Positions 26,362 to 39,976 of a stretch of DNA of 64,000 nucleotides are shown one piece after another; position 1 is the first letter of the stretch, and every line of letters starts with the position of its first letter. The position numbers and the translations under genes were made by a program. The stretch covers positions 248,001 to 312,000 of the forward strand of contig NW_020312036.1 of the NCBI RefSeq assembly GCF_002999335.1. Direction: 5' to 3'. This stretch comes from Cyclospora cayetanensis (taxonomy: Eukaryota > Apicomplexa > Conoidasida > Eucoccidiorida > Eimeriidae). The notes under the pieces were generated by a model. That model made no database searches, had not been told where the DNA came from, and saw only the letters and a list, made by a program, of their open reading frames with translations.

Positions 26362-28308
26362 ATGCACAGGCAGGGGATACTTTTGTATGTTTTCCTTGTT
26401 CACGACACAGAAATCCCATTCCAAGGTAGTGGGGGACCTAATGAAGGCTTTTATGACAGCCAAAATGGAGGGGCCTACGACAGCAATGAAGCACCCCCAA
26501 GCCCCCAAGACCGGATCTCATCTTCCCCTCTCATTTTTACTCCAGTTTTTCCCCATGACCCAGATGACGAAGACGAAGAGGATACAGAGGAGCATCAGCT
26601 TCTCGAAGGTGGCGTTAGACATTGTAGGGCCAATAGAAAGCAAGGTACCCAGCCCCAGCGTAGTCTACCCAGCAAAGGCCCCACTCCCAAGCGTGATGCC
26701 AATTTCCAGTGGAGCAGAGATATTACATTTGAGGCCAGCCAAAGACATTCGTTCCACCAACTGCATCCTCGGTCAGCGCAGCATCACAGTCACAACCGAA
26801 GGCAAAACCTGTGCATGTCTCAGCTGCTTGCTTCGAGGCAGAGTACAAGCTGGGGTCATGACTTCCTCTCTCATCGTGGAGGCAATGCGAACTGGATATG
26901 TGATCCCCATGACATCCAATGCAACCGTCATAGAAAGGTATGGGAAGCTCCTCCTTTTCAGCGGTCTCGCCAAATTCTCGAAACACTGTGTAGCAGTTTT
27001 CCGTCTTTCCTTTGAAGTTAGTAATGAGAGAGAAGCTGCGGCTTTTCAACCCCTGATTCAAATAAAAAATCGCCTTTCTACGGCAGACTTGCTGTAAACG
27101 TTTTTGAGCTCTTATCGGGTATACCTTGCAGCACAGGCTGCATACAGCCACTAGGGTATCGTCCAAAGAATTCCCTTAAAGCAGCGTATGGTATGAGTAT
27201 TTTGCAGGCTCACCAACAACCTCATCATCCAACAATGGTCATGAAGGCACAAATACAGGATTATTTTGAACACCAAAGTCACCATCGCAATGTTTACTTT
27301 AGCTTATCCAGACGCTTCGGCTTTACTGAACCTACAAATGCCGTGGAGGCCGCTAGGAAACGCAATGACCTCACTGGTCTGGGTTTCTATGATCGCACTG
27401 GTCTTTGGATTCCGCATACAATGAGGAAGTATCACAGAGAACTTCAGCTAGAGAGGCGAGAGCAATCTCTTTGGCAACAGGGAGCCCCACACGCCACCAT
27501 GGAGGCAGCACAAAATGCCAGAGGGGCTAACGAGAGCTCTCCATCAACGCTTTCGGTACCGCAGCACATGCAGAAAGCAGAAGACCTTACTGACCTGCCT
27601 GGAAGTCCTAATGCTGTAGCAACAGGCTCAGCTACTTTTCTCACCCAGACATTTGTGGCCAACATTGATTTAGAAGAAGAAATCACAAGTTTATCTTTGA
27701 AAAGCGCGCCGGAGGGCACTTTCAAAGCTTGTGCACGGCTCAACAAGTTTATCAAAGGCGAGGTTCCTGCAGTAACAGAGAAAAAATTTATTCGGGGTTC
27801 TAGTGCAAACATGAGCCCATCGTCGCAGCTAGGAAGCCCTCAATCTGTTTCTATAGCCAACATGCTAGCGCCTCTGATGGGGGGGGGCGCCAGATCTACA
27901 GAAAAGCTGAAAGAGTCTGCTGGGCCTCTTGTCACCCACGCAGGAGCCAATCCAGAGGTTAACTGCGTGACAAATAGGAATACCTTATTGCTGTCAAAAA
28001 ATATTTTAGAGGGGTCTCATGAAGCCCAGAAAGAGTTAGGAGATGCAGCAGTTGAGCATGAAAACACAAGGACGGACTATAGGCATATTCCAAGAAGCGA
28101 TTCTGCTACTTTGCAAGCCAAAGATACATGCACAGGTGAAGTAACTGTGTGGGCATCTGAAGAAACTTCAAGAAGTGCACCAGTTGTCTCTGTTTCATTA
28201 GAAGGGCCAAGATTTGATGAAGCTGAAGAACCAGAAGCTGCCATGGCTGTTGGGGTGCAAAATCCTTATCCGTTATCTAACGATTGCTCCACGGTGGATA
28301 ACCCCTAA
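26362..28308 (+). CDS. Unknown protein, acidic/His-rich N-terminus and Ser/Thr-rich C-terminus, 2 exons
   Basis: Exons 26362..26937 and 27208..28308 join in phase 0 (donor AAG|GTATGG, acceptor TTTTGCAG) to give 558 residues. The 366-codon second exon is the longest clear open frame in this part of the window. The N-terminal part has an acidic cluster (PDDEDEEDTEEHQLL) followed by a His/Ser/Gln/Arg-rich stretch. The second exon starts His/Gln-rich, has a short conserved-looking segment (GLGFYDRTGLWIPHTMRKYH) and then a long Ser/Thr/Glu/Ala-rich tail typical of disordered protein. No signal peptide, membrane span or known domain is recognised. A competing reading frame across 26387..27097 contains a DIVGP string but fails to splice in phase. 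The start is uncertain; an acceptor at about 26430 could make the first exon internal. Confidence 0.5.
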
Positions 28309-31300
28309 TACTTCCGTCGTGTAGCATCTGGTCAGTAATTTGCTTCGAAACTATGAAGTAGTGCTCGATAATAAGGGTGGGCGGCCAGCCGCTAACTTCC
28401 TTTTTGAAAGTTACTGCCACGACGGTTTGTTTATTTGCTGATGTGTTGGTGTACAGGTTTATGGCCCACGAAATTTGCTTGGCACATCTTTGCAGCACGC
28501 GAGGAATTTGTGAAAATACATGTCAGGAAAGGTGCGACACAGACCTACTATGATGGAAAAGCGATGTAGATGGGGAGAACAAACACTACAGCAGCAGCAG
28601 CAGCGGAAGCAGAGAGAGCCTCGAATGGCCTATGCATCTGCGCTGATATCGGCCACTTTCAAGATGCTCGTGAGAAATCGTTCTTAGTGTTCTGTACGAG
28701 TGCTGTTGCTGAAACATCAAATGTTCGATGAGCTAGCATTCGTAGACTCACAGATTGCTTGTATGAGCTGGTACAAGGGCCCACAAAAGTAAGAAGAGGC
28801 AAAAGAGATCTGTGCAATTTTTCAGGGCTTTAGAGATTCAGGCACACAAGGAAATCCAGTGTTTTTTTCGAGGCTCAAGGGATGAGAGATCTGGAATTCA
28901 TCAGCATGGGTTATCGGTGAAGTATTTAGGCTACCACATTAAAATGCAGGATCCACTGGGCTCTGCGCAACCCTCCAGAATGTTTCTCACCAAAATGGAA
29001 GAAGTGCAAGCAAAAATAGGGTTCTAGATCCGCCTAATTGACAAACAGTGCAGCTATCGGTATACAGATCTACTGAACGATCCACGGGGAGGGCACAGTG
29101 CAACAGGTAGTGAACGGCGCACTAGGAAAACATGCAGTTTGCGATCAGTGGTTTGGAGGGTACATTCAGAAAGATGATTAGTAGCGCATCGCAAGCTATA
29201 TAAAATGCGTATGAAGTGATAAAATTTTGGAAGCCCAGAGACGATCCAAGAATTTCTTCGGGTTCAAGCGATGTTGCTTTAAAAAGCATCTTCTGATGGA
29301 CTTTGGCATAATGCTCGAGCCCGAAAAGCTTCCAAATCTTTTCTGCTAAGCCTTTATTACTCAAATCTGTACTCAGAGGGTGCTGCACGAACATGCCATA
29401 TGACGAAGTTGCAACAACGCTTGTAAATGATGTGTCTTGAAGAAGGGAGTAGACTAGGTCTTGGAGAAAAACTCTTTGGCTGACCAGGATGTACGCCACA
29501 GCATTGCAGTCAGCATGTGGCAGGCAGCCAGCACCAACGCAGTTGCATGCTAGCACACCTCAGGAAACATGAGCAACTAAACCCTTAAGAGAAAGGTTGT
29601 ATTGCTTCTAGAAGAAGCCTAAAACCAAAATAGAGTACATGTTGATGCGTAGGCAAAACTGCCATTGGGCTAGCCCCCTATCTATTATCACAATACAATA
29701 TGAAGACCTTTCGGTTTGACCTGTGTGCTCTTAATCTGCAATTGAGGGCCATAGCTTGGTAGCCCACCAACTTTAATACTGAGGGACATGTATCCTGCCC
29801 GAATGTGGTAGACGTATGCACAGAGCCTTGGTAAATGTGTTTCGCTTTATCCCAGAATATCTAATGCAGAACATACGCAAAATGTGCTATCACCAGATGT
29901 GTTCATTTGATTTTAAGCTTCATATTCCATTTGAGGTCTTAGCTGAAGGACTCGGGATGAACAAGCATCGCATTTCAGTCAGCTACAGGGGCATATGACA
30001 GTGAAGAATGTACAAATCACTGACTATTAAGAGCACTTCGGGACACGGTCATCTTTAATTTACTCCAGGCAGCTATCCGCTATGGCCGGTGGTGCTTGCC
30101 CGTCTGGCATTAGCAGTCATACCCACTTTATAGTGATAAATGCGAAGATGTGCCTTCTTTGCCACGGAAAATATGCATGCAGCCAGATTGAAGTGCATAT
30201 CCGCCTACACGTCTAATTATTTGTGAAAATGTGGATAGAGTATCAGAAAGAATCGCTCCATAGCATTTAGTTGGTAAGGGGTAAGCCATTGAGGGACAAG
30301 TAATTTTGTATAACGTAACATTCTACTACCGGCTGCCTCACTCTTGCGATGCTAATCGCTCCACCAATTACATTCTTAGCATTGTACTAGCCATATTGCA
30401 GTATAAATTAAATACCTACAATACGACAGTGGACAAGTGTAAAGCAAGATGTCTACATTCCACGGTCACACGTGATGCTTGCAGCGGGCTAAGCTACCCT
30501 TCAACACTTTCTCCTGCACACGATATATTTAGTTAAGAATTAGTTGAGGACTAACTACGAATTTAGGAGATTCGTCTAGGCCATTTCTCGAATGTCAGAC
30601 TCAACTAAGTACAATTAGAACCAATGTTGTTTGCTTGTGCATTAATTATTATATGCAACTGCTAGGGGTGTAAATAAGCGCAGGAGTGCAGACCCTAGCT
30701 GCATCTCCTTCCTAAAAGCAGCAAATAAAATAACTTACAATCCTGTGCAGTAAGAGCAGATGGAGTGAGAGCTCTTTTGGACGGAATCTTGAGAATTTGA
30801 TGTCAAACTTTGTATTTGGTTGTGCCAAAGTGTCCCCCTTGTGCAGACCCGAGTTGAAGCATTGAAATGCGGCAGTCAGGAGACGCAAATCCACTCTTGA
30901 GCATAAGTCTCTCCTTTAGCAATTCTCAGATTTCTTCGAGTGTGAACAATGAACTGAAGTTCCGGCAATTAGCAGTTGTGAGCCTCGCAATAAATGTAAG
31001 GTGTGCCTTCTCAAGTTGAAGGTTTTTCAGAATTCCGTTGGTCCTGTTCACGAGTTACAGTCGCAGATGCGGATTCCTAAACCCCTTACCTTCAGCATAG
31101 TGTAGACCCAAACTGTCCACGGCAGCCAGCGTAACACGGTGCATCAAAATGCCAAATAGATATTGTCGCCTTGATAGGAACCAGCGCCGATCAGGCGCAA
31201 CACTGTTGCCGCATGAGAAAAGGAGCCCCCAGTAAGTGCTTCAGAGCACAATCAGGAAATGAACGGAGGCTGCAAGCGGATAAGAAGACATGCACGCAAA

Positions 31301-32306
31301 CAGATTTACTGCGAGTTATACAGACACAAAGCCAGATCAGCAAACAGTTAACATTGCATGCAACAAGGTGAAGGGGCATTCATCATAGTGGATCAAATGC
31401 GTTCAGAAGCACACAATCCAAACAGAGCGGTGAGCACGTATACATGATGAAGAAGATTACAAAGAACAAAAACCTATTAGAGATGGGTGAGGAGCAGGAA
31501 AAGACAGACTTGGATAAGTAACGCGCAGTGGTTTCTACTTCACATCCGCCTCACCCACGACATGGCTAGCTCGCAGTGCATAAAAAAACTATTTGCTAGG
31601 CGAATATAGGCCTTGTATACTTTGAAATATCACTGACTATGGCCAAGAGTATGAAGTGGCGGACAACCACCAGGCCCTTGCAATTCGGTGCAAGGCGCTG
31701 ACGCCGGCCACCAGTCCTCCCCTTTGCAACAAAGGGGTAAATAAAGCTTTCTAGTGAGCATACAGAACGAATCGAGAGGGATTAACCGATTTTGTACTGA
31801 AGAGCCGAGTCATACAATGCGTTCAAACGGATTCTGCGTAGGCGACAGGGTGGCTCGTATACTCCAGTGTGGTTCCCATGTGGGATCCTTGCAGCACTGC
31901 ACTGATGCGTAATCGCACAGCGCTATCCTACGTAGATTCATTCTACCTTTAATTTTACCTACTTTATCTCCATGTTGGCAGGGCACCTCCATTTACCCCT
32001 CCGTCACTGTGTGCCAAACCCTCGTGCTCTGTTTCTCAAGTGACCGGCCCGGAGCAGCCAGTGGTTCGCCACCAAGGCCATACGTATTTGTTTCATGGTG
32101 CGCGAGAATTCTGCATCCCTTGTGGCCATAGTAACCCCGTGCAGTTTGGAATTCCTTGCTGTCCTGGGCATTTTCGGCTGCATTAGCTCATCTATCCCAC
32201 TACCCCGGCCCCCCATTTGCCGCATACAGAAGAGGCTGGCCAAACTATCCAGCGACATAGCCATTGGCTCCTTAGCTGACTGCTGCCTGTCCCTAAAGTC
32301 TCAAGA
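28309..32306. other. AT-richer stretch without identified gene
   Basis: Between two plus-strand genes. It holds a short CAG run (about 28589..28604) and an open frame of 71 codons at 28812..29027 with a KYLGYHIK-like string reminiscent of reverse transcriptases but too short to call. A minus-strand open frame of 144 codons (29122..29556) is unrecognised. From about 29.6 to 31.2 kb the sequence is visibly AT-rich with no open frame of note. The promoter of the fusion gene at 32307 must lie at the right end. Confidence 0.45.
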
Positions 32307-35300
32307 ATGGCGGACAAGGCTGCTTCTTTCGTTGGTTCGGGAATCCCAACGGTTGGAGGGGAGGCCCCAGTAGAACAGAGCCCAGAGGAGAAGTTCTGTG
32401 TGGAAAAAGACTCACCCTTGTGCGACTCAGTCATGTGGAAGATGCTTGACAATTACTATAAGAAGATGGCTATTGAGGCATGGGCGCATGACTACGTGCC
32501 CTCCTTCGTAACAAGCAACAGCCGCCTCTGTAGATCATACGCAAAGATTATTGTGAACTTCCTGCAAGATTGGTTCAAGCGCCCCGAGGCTGACCCCAGC
32601 ACGCCAGTCACCATCCTGGAGATAGGCGGCGGGCACGGACGTTTCACGTTTCTGCTGCTGCGGGCACTGCAGCGGTACAAGCGGCTCTTCGCCAGTCTGG
32701 GTCTTCCTGAACGCCCCTTCCTCGTTGTTTTTTCTGATGTTGCGGAGGCGAATGTGGCCTTCTGCTCCAAACATCCTGCGCTCCAGCCATTTGTGAAAAT
32801 GCAGTGGCTCGACTTTGCAGTTTTCGATGGAAATAGAGACAGGGAGGTGCATTTGGTGGTCAAGAAAGAACCCATAAAGAATGGCTCAGCTCCTGTTATT
32901 GCGATCTGCAACTATGTCTTGGATTCTCTTCTAACCGATGCCTGGAGGTAATTTCCCTCCCTTTCCGTCACTGGCAGTTCTAGTTCTTAGGGGGTATGAC
33001 CTTCGCAGCAGTACTGTGGCAATGCCGCACGCGCTGAGCAGCGAGTATTTCCTGCCATACCTGTAGAGGCAGGTGCAAAGCACTTTCAGACCAAGGTAGC
33101 TTCTAGGAGGTCGCCAACTGTTTCAGATCGAGTAGCTATTTTGTAGCTTGCCTCTTTGAAAACTACTTTTCCCTCCGCAAAGCTTGCCCATGCAATGCTG
33201 CGCTCCATCCTTCGACGCTATGCGGTATTTTCGACAGAGTGACGCCCGGGGCGCAAGAACACGAATTCGAGCGAGCTCTTGTCTCTATATACTCCCCGGG
33301 AGAGGAGAAGCACTTGGAAGCGCCAGAAATTATGCTGCGGATGACCCTCGGATGGAACTGGAGAGGAGTCGACTTAGATTTGGCATCTGAGGTTTCTGGC
33401 CCTGGAGAAAAGATTGCCTACTTGCAGCAAGATCATACAATTAAGGAGGTCTTGCTACGATACAGGCAGCTGGATAAGCAGCTCTCTTTTGTACTGCCGA
33501 TAGGGGCCTTTGCTCTGTTCCGCAACTTGCGAGGCATTGGAGGGGGTCGTCTCTTCTGCCTAGTGGGAGACAAGGGCTATCCAACGGCCGATGAGTTTCT
33601 GGGGTCCAGAGATCCTCACATTGCCATTCATGGATCCATATCTTTCATGCTCAACCTCCATGCCATCAGAACATTCTTCGAGTGCATGGGCGGATTTTCC
33701 TATGCTACACCATACAGGGACACCTTCCAAGTTACGGGTAGGACTACCCTAGCACATATATATATGTATATACCCAGAGCAGTCAGGTTCTCCCTTTGCT
33801 CTCCCCCCTCTCAAGAGTCCCTCCACGGGAGGCCCGATTTGAAGAGATGAGAGAACAGGCGAAAGGCGGGTACTGAAGGGAGCTTATGAGACGGATCTCG
33901 TGAGCGCGAGACTCTAGCTCTGCGGATGATCATTGTTGAAGCGTGTTCTGGAGTCTCTGAGGTGCAGGTCTTTGGCTGTGTGGGAGTGAGTTCGAAATGG
34001 GACGGAGCATTGCTGCATTTGTTGAAGACGTGGAAGACCTAGCACCGGATGCTTTGATCAACTGGCAACGCGCTGCGCAGGAGACGGTGTCTGCGGGGGG
34101 AGGGTGAGAGTGCTCATCTACCGTACCAGCTTTATACTCGAGCTGCTGCTCTTCAACCTATCGGGAAGCTGCTCTGTGCGGGGGCTGGCTTGGTTTTAAG
34201 GGTTTCTCATTCAAGACGGCATTCGAATGATCCAGGGTTATGAGATGCATTTGTACTGTGAGCAGGCCGGGGAGCAGCATGAAGTCCTTAATCTCGTTGC
34301 TAAGGTATTCGGCACACGACGCGGATGTGTTTCTGAACTTTTCGAATGAATTTACAAGTCAGTGCGTGCACCCATACTTGAACCCGCGTACGGAGCAAGA
34401 CTTGATTAACGATCTGGACGAGACCTTTGAAAACTGGTACAAGCTCAAGAAAGGAGAAGATGTTGCGGATGTATGCGGGCACATCTGCATGCGACTTGGC
34501 CGATGTGACAAGGCGCTCAAATTTCTCCAGGTGAACAAATAATTCTGGGTTGGCTTTAGAATGCAGGATTAATTTCCAGCGCTGCAACGCTGCAGATCAC
34601 CACGATAGAGTTTTTGCTTTCAGGCCTTCGGCGTTGGGCAGTGGGGTTTTAACACTTTCCCCATACCTGTGGGGTTGTTGAGAACACCCGCAGCCGGCGG
34701 TGTTACCCACGAACGAGGCAGGAAAGCATTCAGCCGTTGCGTTGTGTGTGTGTGCGACATTTTGCGTTGCCTTGCATGTGACGCCGTGCCCTCTTCCCAG
34801 GCCAGCGCAGACCTGGATCCGAAGTTGACGCACCCGTCGACTTACATCAATCTCGCAAGCTGCTACAAAGTAGAAGGCAACTTTGAGGCAGGAATCACTG
34901 CGGTTAAGAAGGCCCTAGACATCGATCCTTCATATCCTCAAGCTGCACACATGCTGCGCACTCTGAAAATGTGCATGAACCCTGTGCGAATCGCTCTTAT
35001 TGGACTTGGATACTGGATCCAGTGAGCAGTCAATATGCGTCTCCCCGGTTTAATTCTTTAGAGGACTGCTCCTTTCTATTAAGACACGGAGAAAAGAACG
35101 ACTGGGTTGGCTTGTGTGCGTGCATACTCGCACGATCAAATGCGCTTCGGGAACTGACCGGGGGCATCGGATGAGCAGAATTCTTTCAATATGTTGCTGG
35201 ATGGATCGAGGGTGTTGCTTCTCAGGTATGAGGCGCTTCCGCTGCTCCGTCGGGATAACCGGGTGAAGATTGTTGCGGTGTTCGCTTTCAAACATGAGGA

Positions 35301-37416
35301 GGTCGCCTCGTTGGTTGAGAAGACGGAACTGAAGGGGGTTGAGCTGTACAGCGGGTCTCAAGGGCTCTCCTCCTTGCTGGAAAGATCAGACATTCAGGCA
35401 GTGCTGGTTGACGTGCACATGCAGCTAATGGTATCGGCCTGCCCACTCGCCATCCACGTTTGCTACTGTACAGAAAACGTTCTCAATGCTGACATGTAGT
35501 TACTTTTGCCTACTGATTTGCGTGTTTACCTACGCCTTGCAGACGTCTCTCTTGCCTCGCGTTTTCGCCGTGAGGAAGCACCTGCTAACGCGGTCTCCTC
35601 TCCAGATGAGCTTGGCTCAAGGTGCTGCCCTCCTGAACCTGTACAAACCATACAGCAACTCGGTAGTATGGCATGCAGTAGAGAACAACAGACAAGAAGA
35701 GGCATTCACGGAGGCTGCAGCCAAGCTGTCTGCCTTGGGGCGCATTACCTCTGTGTCTTTCAAGTGTGGGACGGATACTGCTCTGAAGCATCACTTTTCC
35801 TTCGCGCCGTATGATATTAAGCGTAAGCATCGATGTATAATACGCCACACTTCTGCGTTGGCTCGCTGCTTACCCAGGGCTGCCTGTACGTCAATCGCTG
35901 TGCTTATTTGTATTTATTTGTGTGTATGGGCAACCGTGAAGTGCGTTCATGGGTACCTCCTGTACAGCCTATATACAGATTTAGCAGCATATCCACACCG
36001 TTCGGGAGACTCATTGATCAACACAGCCGCAGAAATATACCGGATGGGCTGTCTGCAGGCCTGTAACCAACTTTTAGGCGCTCCTGCACCCCTGCAATGG
36101 GCCTCATGCCGTGGTGGCTAGCCGTGTAGTGCCTTATATTGTGTGCCTAATTGTGCACTCTTGCAGACCACTTGGCCCTCGATCTTTTACGCAGTGTGAC
36201 GGCTCTCCGTCAGATTACGGGTCTAAACATGAGCTCAGTCTCCGCGCGAGTAGTGGGTGACTTTGCTCCATGCTGCAGCAGCAAGAGCGCCTCTCCGCAG
36301 GCAGAGGACGGTTGCAGCTCCCAGAACGAAAAGGTAAAGAGCACGCGACTCCGCCGTGAATACGCGAGGCTCAGCGGGTGGCTCACCTTGCTTGACCCCG
36401 GAGCACAGAACAGTACGTGTGAAGCAGGGCGAGTGGCAAGGGTGGAGGTATCCCCTATCCCACAGGTGATGCCGGGAGGACTGAGTTAAGCGCTTAAAAC
36501 CGCAAAGAGCCCTGCTTTCATTGCTGCAATACTTAGGGAAATTGGCACCTCGAAACATAGACAGGACAAAGGTTTATGTGCATGCTTAACTGACAGGTGT
36601 TTTGGGCTCGTTCGTAATCAGCCATTGCGTCGGTGACAACTCCTTGGTGTATCAGATCAACTGCACGAAAGGCACGATGAAGCTGACGAAGGCATCATCC
36701 TGTACGCAGCTGCTTCCTGGGCAGGAATGGATACGTTATGCGCGGCTTGCTTGTAGCTAGTCCTATCTTCCCCTGGACTTCCTTGCAGTCTGCCTTGGTA
36801 GTTCGCCATGCCACTAAAAAACGCCACCCTTCCAATGCGTTTTCCCCCCTTTCTTCTGCCTCAGGCTGGCGCATCGAGGTAGTAGGAGAAAAGCCATCTG
36901 GCAGCAACAGTTTTGCTGTGCAGAGCATCGGCCACCAAAACTGCCACGATGCGTTTGCGGAGGAGCTCTATGAGAAGATCATGGGTGCCGCAGAAGGGAC
37001 TAAAGGGCTGGAGAGTAGTGGAACTGCTGAACAGGCGCTGGTGGATATCTCTATATCCGAGGGTCTTGCGGACTCGGCAACAATCGAAGGCATCCTTGCC
37101 TCCATCCAGGTATATCCTGCTGCTGGTTCCCGTCCGATACTCTTTTGCTTGCTTGCCGAAGCCGTAAGGTACACTGCGTCCAAGGCATGGTTGAGATTTG
37201 AATAAGGGCACAGGAAGAGGGCTGGTTTTCTCTTTTCTAGTGTATGAACAGGTGGTGAGCCTGTTTTAAGTACTTTTGTGAGTTTTGTTCTTGCAGCACG
37301 CCGGAGCACCAGCCCGCTTTGGCAGCCCGGTATCAACGAATCTTGAGACTCTGAGCAAGGCAGAAAATAGGGTTCTCGGCGGCAAGCAAGCAGCTACCTT
37401 GCGGACTCTATCCTGA
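32307..37416 (+). CDS. Methyltransferase - TPR - Gfo/Idh/MocA oxidoreductase fusion protein, 11 exons
   Basis: Exons: 32307..32947, 33238..33737, 33968..34103, 34236..34530, 34801..35021, 35226..35430, 35543..35822, 36167..36412, 36597..36752, 36865..37109, 37297..37416. Every phase agrees and the total is 1014 residues. Residues 1 to about 480 form a SAM-dependent methyltransferase-like domain: motif I ILEIGGGHGRFTFLLLRAL at about 103-121, then VFSDVAEANV, AICNYVLDSLLTDAW and LPIGAFALFRNL, resembling the MidA-like group. Residues of about 480-580 carry TPR-type helices (THPSTYINLASCYKVEGNFE, AVKKALDIDPSYPQA). From about 586 a Rossmann fold begins, VRIALIGLGYW, followed by AVLVDVH and VVWHAVENNRQEEAFTEAA, features of NAD(P)-dependent Gfo/Idh/MocA oxidoreductases, ending in a beta-rich C-terminal half. 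Substrates are unknown. The two catalytic-type domains joined by TPRs suggest consecutive steps on one small molecule or a scaffolded modification. No signal peptide, so probably cytosolic. The glycine-rich loop lacks the last glycine of the classic pattern. Confidence 0.85.
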
Positions 37417-39976
37417 CAGATGCTAGCTAGCTAATAGATGTTGTCCTCTTTGCCATGCGCTCTCCGGCTTGGCAGGGCACCCCACAAAGCCCCGGAGAGT
37501 GTGTGCAAACGAGGCGCAGGAAGGCCCAGTTACTTGCGGTTCCTTGTTTCGATGTGGGAGTCTTGCGCAGTGGCCTGTGTGCCGCCTGCTTTCGGCAGGC
37601 ACTGGCACCCACGTAGGTTTTAGCTTTGCCGTTGGCGTCTTATATGCCGCTCTCACCGTAGCGTGCTCACTTGGCGTTCATCAAAATTACACTCCCCCAC
37701 TCAGATGTAGTTCAGCTCCTGAGATCGTCGGCGTCAAGCCAGTAGAAGCACTATTCCTTCGTCTCGTTTTTGCATGATTGGCGAAACTACGGCACCCAGT
37801 TAGCCCTTCATATCTCGATCGTTTTTCTTCTAACGCGTTCCATTCTTTATCTTTGGTACTGCTCTTACCAAGGCACCACGGGGCCTCAGTGCAACGTTGT
37901 ATCGCTGCCTGCTTCTGAGCTTCAAGTCTAAGTATACTTGGTGGATTCTCTGCGAGACATGTTGTTTTGGGTGGAGTACAGTTTCGCCCTTGCAGGAGGT
38001 GGCAAGTGAAGTTGAAGGCAGAACAGCCTCTGACAGCCCCGATTGCCCGGTCAGTCTCACTTGTTCCTCTGTATGTTGAACGTATCGGGTTTTGTGAGAT
38101 CAAAGACAAAATGTGACAGGGACGTGTACTAAACAGCTCCCTTCCCTCGTTCTAGAAGGTAGCACACTGCTGTGGAACAGTGCAACATCGGAACTGGCAA
38201 CTGTGGAGCATCGCAGAGGGGCAACGAGTAGCACATAAATGCCACGTAACGTCGATTCTAGGAGCTTGCACACTGTATCCCAGGGGCTAGGCTTGTCTCG
38301 TGGCGCTGAACTTAGCACGTGCTCCTAAGAGGCAGAATCACTCGGCTTTATAACAGACAGGTGATCTGGTGAAGGGCCTGCTTGCTGGTACTCCTTGGCT
38401 CCAGGTCACGGATACCTGCGACGCACATGCTGAGCATATGTGTCCGCTGCACTAAACACATCCAGCTAGCTGGAGGGACGGGAGTGTTATGTTTAAGAAC
38501 AGACATATGAGGATTCCCATCTGAAGGTACTAGGGCAAAAACGAGGCCTTCGTAGGAGAGGACAGAGAGGCAAAACATGGTTGGCCCTAAGAAGCTACTT
38601 ATATGCTGGTCTCAGGGATTCAACCGCGCATTTAGGCGTACAAGCTGCTACATGCCGACGCAATAGGAGCTTTTTTATTGAGCTGAAATATTTGAGCAGT
38701 ACATTTATGGAGGCAACGCTGTGGTTAGTACATTTGCTTCTGAACTGTACGTACTGAGCATTGCTCGCTGAACGAAATCAGGCGTTTGTCCCGAATTCTA
38801 TTTTAATGGCTATTGGTTTAACGACTTTGTAGCAATCTTCTGCCCCGCTTGGTCTTTGAGGCTTAGCTGCCTTAAGCTTGCTTTTCACGCTCCTCAGACG
38901 CCAGCTCAGGACTCTCAGGTTATTGCTTTACTCTTCAAGTTCGAAGCTTCACAGGCAACGGCTTTACATGTTGGCGCACTTCAGCTTATCGACCCCTCAC
39001 TGCTGCTCTCGAGACAGTGCCACGCTCAATTACCGAATTATGGCCATAAAACGCGAATTTCTGGCTGTGCACTCCATTAAGGCCTGGCGAGCGACCAAAC
39101 GGGTATATATTTGAGGTAAACGTCATTCAATTTCAATTGTCCATCCACGAAGGGCTGCAACTGCGGTGTGCATGCACTAACCATGGCAGTATTGTGGTGG
39201 TAATTTGCCCAAGAATAAGCGAGAATTTATTTGCAACAAGGCTCCCGAGATATTCTTGTGAGTCATATTGACATTTCTAAACTCAGTCTCTTCCGATTCG
39301 CCTCAGGGCCACGTACGCCCGTGCATGGGACAGGGGGAGTGCGCCACTATACTGCTGCAGATAAATGATGAATAAAATGCTGCACGCTGTGCATATGAGT
39401 GGGAACGCGGCCGCACGCTCGGGTGCGCGAAACAAGACGAATTTCCTCTCCCTCTCCCCTTGCATGCCCCAATCCCTCACCTCAACTTGCTGCTGCCTGA
39501 GGCTCCGCATCCCCAAGAGTACTACATCTAGCAAGTGCGTACTGAGTAAAAGCTTTAATATTGCACATTGAAGAGACCATAAGGCAAACATGCGCGGTCA
39601 AGGTAGGGCAAAGAGGGACAGTGCAGTACAATTCACTCAGATGGCTCAGGTAAGAGCCAACTAAGCGGTGCATTGCAGCATACCTGCATTGGGCTTTTCT
39701 TTGTGTCACTACCGGTACTGCGAAAGCATATCGCCATCACTATACGCCCAGCACCGGGCATTTGCAGTTCGGCAAGACCTCCAACGGTTTATTAAAGGGA
39801 AAGGAGGAAACGCCCTCCTGTCCACGCCTTGCCACTAAGACCAAAGGTGCGAAGACCGGCAGACAGCGGGAAGCGGACCAAGGTGAGAAATAGATAAACA
39901 GAGCACTTCTTTGCGCAGTTGAAAACTCTAGATCGATTCATCACACGAGAAAACCTCGCAAGTTTCAGCTCCGCTG
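37417..39976. other. Convergent intergenic stretch
   Basis: Lies between the 3' ends of the plus-strand fusion gene and the minus-strand SNARE gene. Only short overlapping open frames; a 102-codon minus-strand frame (39283..39591) and an open plus-strand frame near 38856..39080 have no recognisable domain. No RNA gene seen. Confidence 0.5.

Noticed and set aside
26387..27097. 236-codon open frame with a DIVGP string suggesting a retroelement integrase
   Set aside because: There is no catalytic triad or zinc motif. The donor at 26937 is in phase with the other frame, which also has the more protein-like composition at the start.
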